Assembly: GCA_025751475.1 (NCBI GenBank)
Contig: JAOWLD010000001.1
Span: forward strand, 186,001 to 250,000
Direction of reading: 5' to 3'
DNA length: 64,000 nucleotides
Source: Rhodobacteraceae bacterium XHP0102
GTDB taxonomy: Bacteria; Pseudomonadota; Alphaproteobacteria; Rhodobacterales; Rhodobacteraceae
Shown piece by piece: positions 63,626-64,000 of the stretch. The notes beneath the pieces were generated by a model. That model was not told the origin of the DNA. It was given only the letters and a program-made list of their open reading frames with translations, and made no database searches. The position numbers and the translations under genes were made by a program. The number at the start of each line of letters is the position of its first letter. Position 1 is the stretch's first letter.

Positions 63626-64000
63626 TCATTTGGCGCGATGCGCTCCATCGGCCAAGGATTTCACAAAGGCCGCAATCTCGGGCACGGGTTTGCCCTGCTC
63701 AATCAGGCTCACGATGGCGGAGCCGACAACCGCCCCATCGGCCACGCCTGCAATCGCCTCGGCGGCCTCGGATGTTTTGATGCCAAAGCCCACAATAACG
63801 GGCAGATCGGTTTGTGATTTGATCCGTGCCACCTCTGGCCCGACATCAGCGGCTTGGGCATTGGCGGCGCCTGTGATGCCCGTGATCGAAACATAGTAGA
63901 TGAAGCCAGACGTGTTTTCCAACAGCTTGGGCAGGCGTTTGTCATCACTGGTTGGTGTCGCCAGACGGATGAAATTCAGCCCTGCATTTTGCGCAGGAAT
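63626..64000 (-). CDS. trpA: Tryptophan synthase alpha chain (5' end beyond window)
   Basis: The C-terminal 124 residues of TrpA are visible; the frame is open to base 64000, so the start lies beyond it. [36 protein letters not shown], then [17 protein letters not shown] and [10 protein letters not shown] are characteristic. It makes indole for TrpB. It lies 60 bases upstream of lldD in the same direction, apart from trpF-trpB. Confidence 0.94.
   Translation of the reverse strand: MPAQNAGLNFIRLATPTSDDKRLPKLLENTSGFIYYVSITGITGAANAQAADVGPEVARIKSQTDLPVIVGFGIKTSEAAEAIAGVADGAVVGSAIVSLIEQGKPVPEIAAFVKSLADGAHRAK

Noticed and set aside
1-64000. CRISPR array, rRNA genes, insertion sequences
   Set aside because: No regularly spaced repeats, no rRNA sequence and no transposase gene were found on reading.

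Overview
The window reads as chromosome of an alphaproteobacterium of the Rhodobacterales (Rhodobacteraceae/Roseobacter type). This rests on a class I lysyl-tRNA synthetase, an NDUFS4-like complex I protein, the ihfB-lapA-trpF-trpB order with trpA elsewhere, a GC-rich codon bias and typical small families (DUF2237, DUF4864, a SulP transporter without a STAS domain). This is family-level inference; no 16S gene or species marker is present.

Layout. 0-9 kb: end of a 2OG-Fe(II) oxygenase gene, gltX, the 5-oxoprolinase operon pxpB-pxpC-pxpA, and a tandem glycine riboswitch ahead of gcvT-gcvH-gcvP. 9-27 kb: mostly housekeeping genes (ettA, nadD, dacB, lysS, trmL, a lytic transglycosylase, uvrB), with a secreted JAMM-like DUF4329 protein, an AT-rich DUF3800 islet and a large beta-helix protein preceded by a long hairpin.

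27.29-36.49 kb: an integrative element of 9,121 bp lies between two nearly full-length copies of tRNA-Arg(UCU). The flanking direct repeat is 80 bp. The right part holds a tyrosine integrase, a small DNA-binding protein, an AlpA-like HTH protein, a small hypothetical protein and a P4-like primase/helicase, followed by an iteron-like stem-loop. There are no capsid or packaging genes, so it resembles a phage satellite. The left part is cargo: an outer-membrane barrel protein, a TetR-type regulator, remnants of two reverse-transcriptase 3' ends, and a short autotransporter whose reading frame contains an 11-G tract, a likely phase-variation switch. Both ends carry a further 23-bp repeat that may bind the integrase.

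36.5-56.4 kb: a long polyol catabolic locus. It holds an iron-type alcohol dehydrogenase, a SorC/EryD-like regulator, a five-gene ABC importer with two unlike ATPases, an EryA-like kinase, a 2-hydroxyacid dehydrogenase, two class II aldolase-family proteins, EryB-, EryC-, EryH- and EryI-like enzymes, a ribulokinase-like FGGY kinase, a HAD phosphatase and a DeoR regulator. The Ery set predicts erythritol to D-erythrose 4-phosphate. The second kinase and the aldolases suggest an added branch for another polyol or ketose.

56.5-64 kb: ihfB, lapA, trpF, trpB, a DUF2237 gene, pth, rplY, an MFS transporter, an FMN-dependent lactate dehydrogenase and a trpA gene cut by the window edge.
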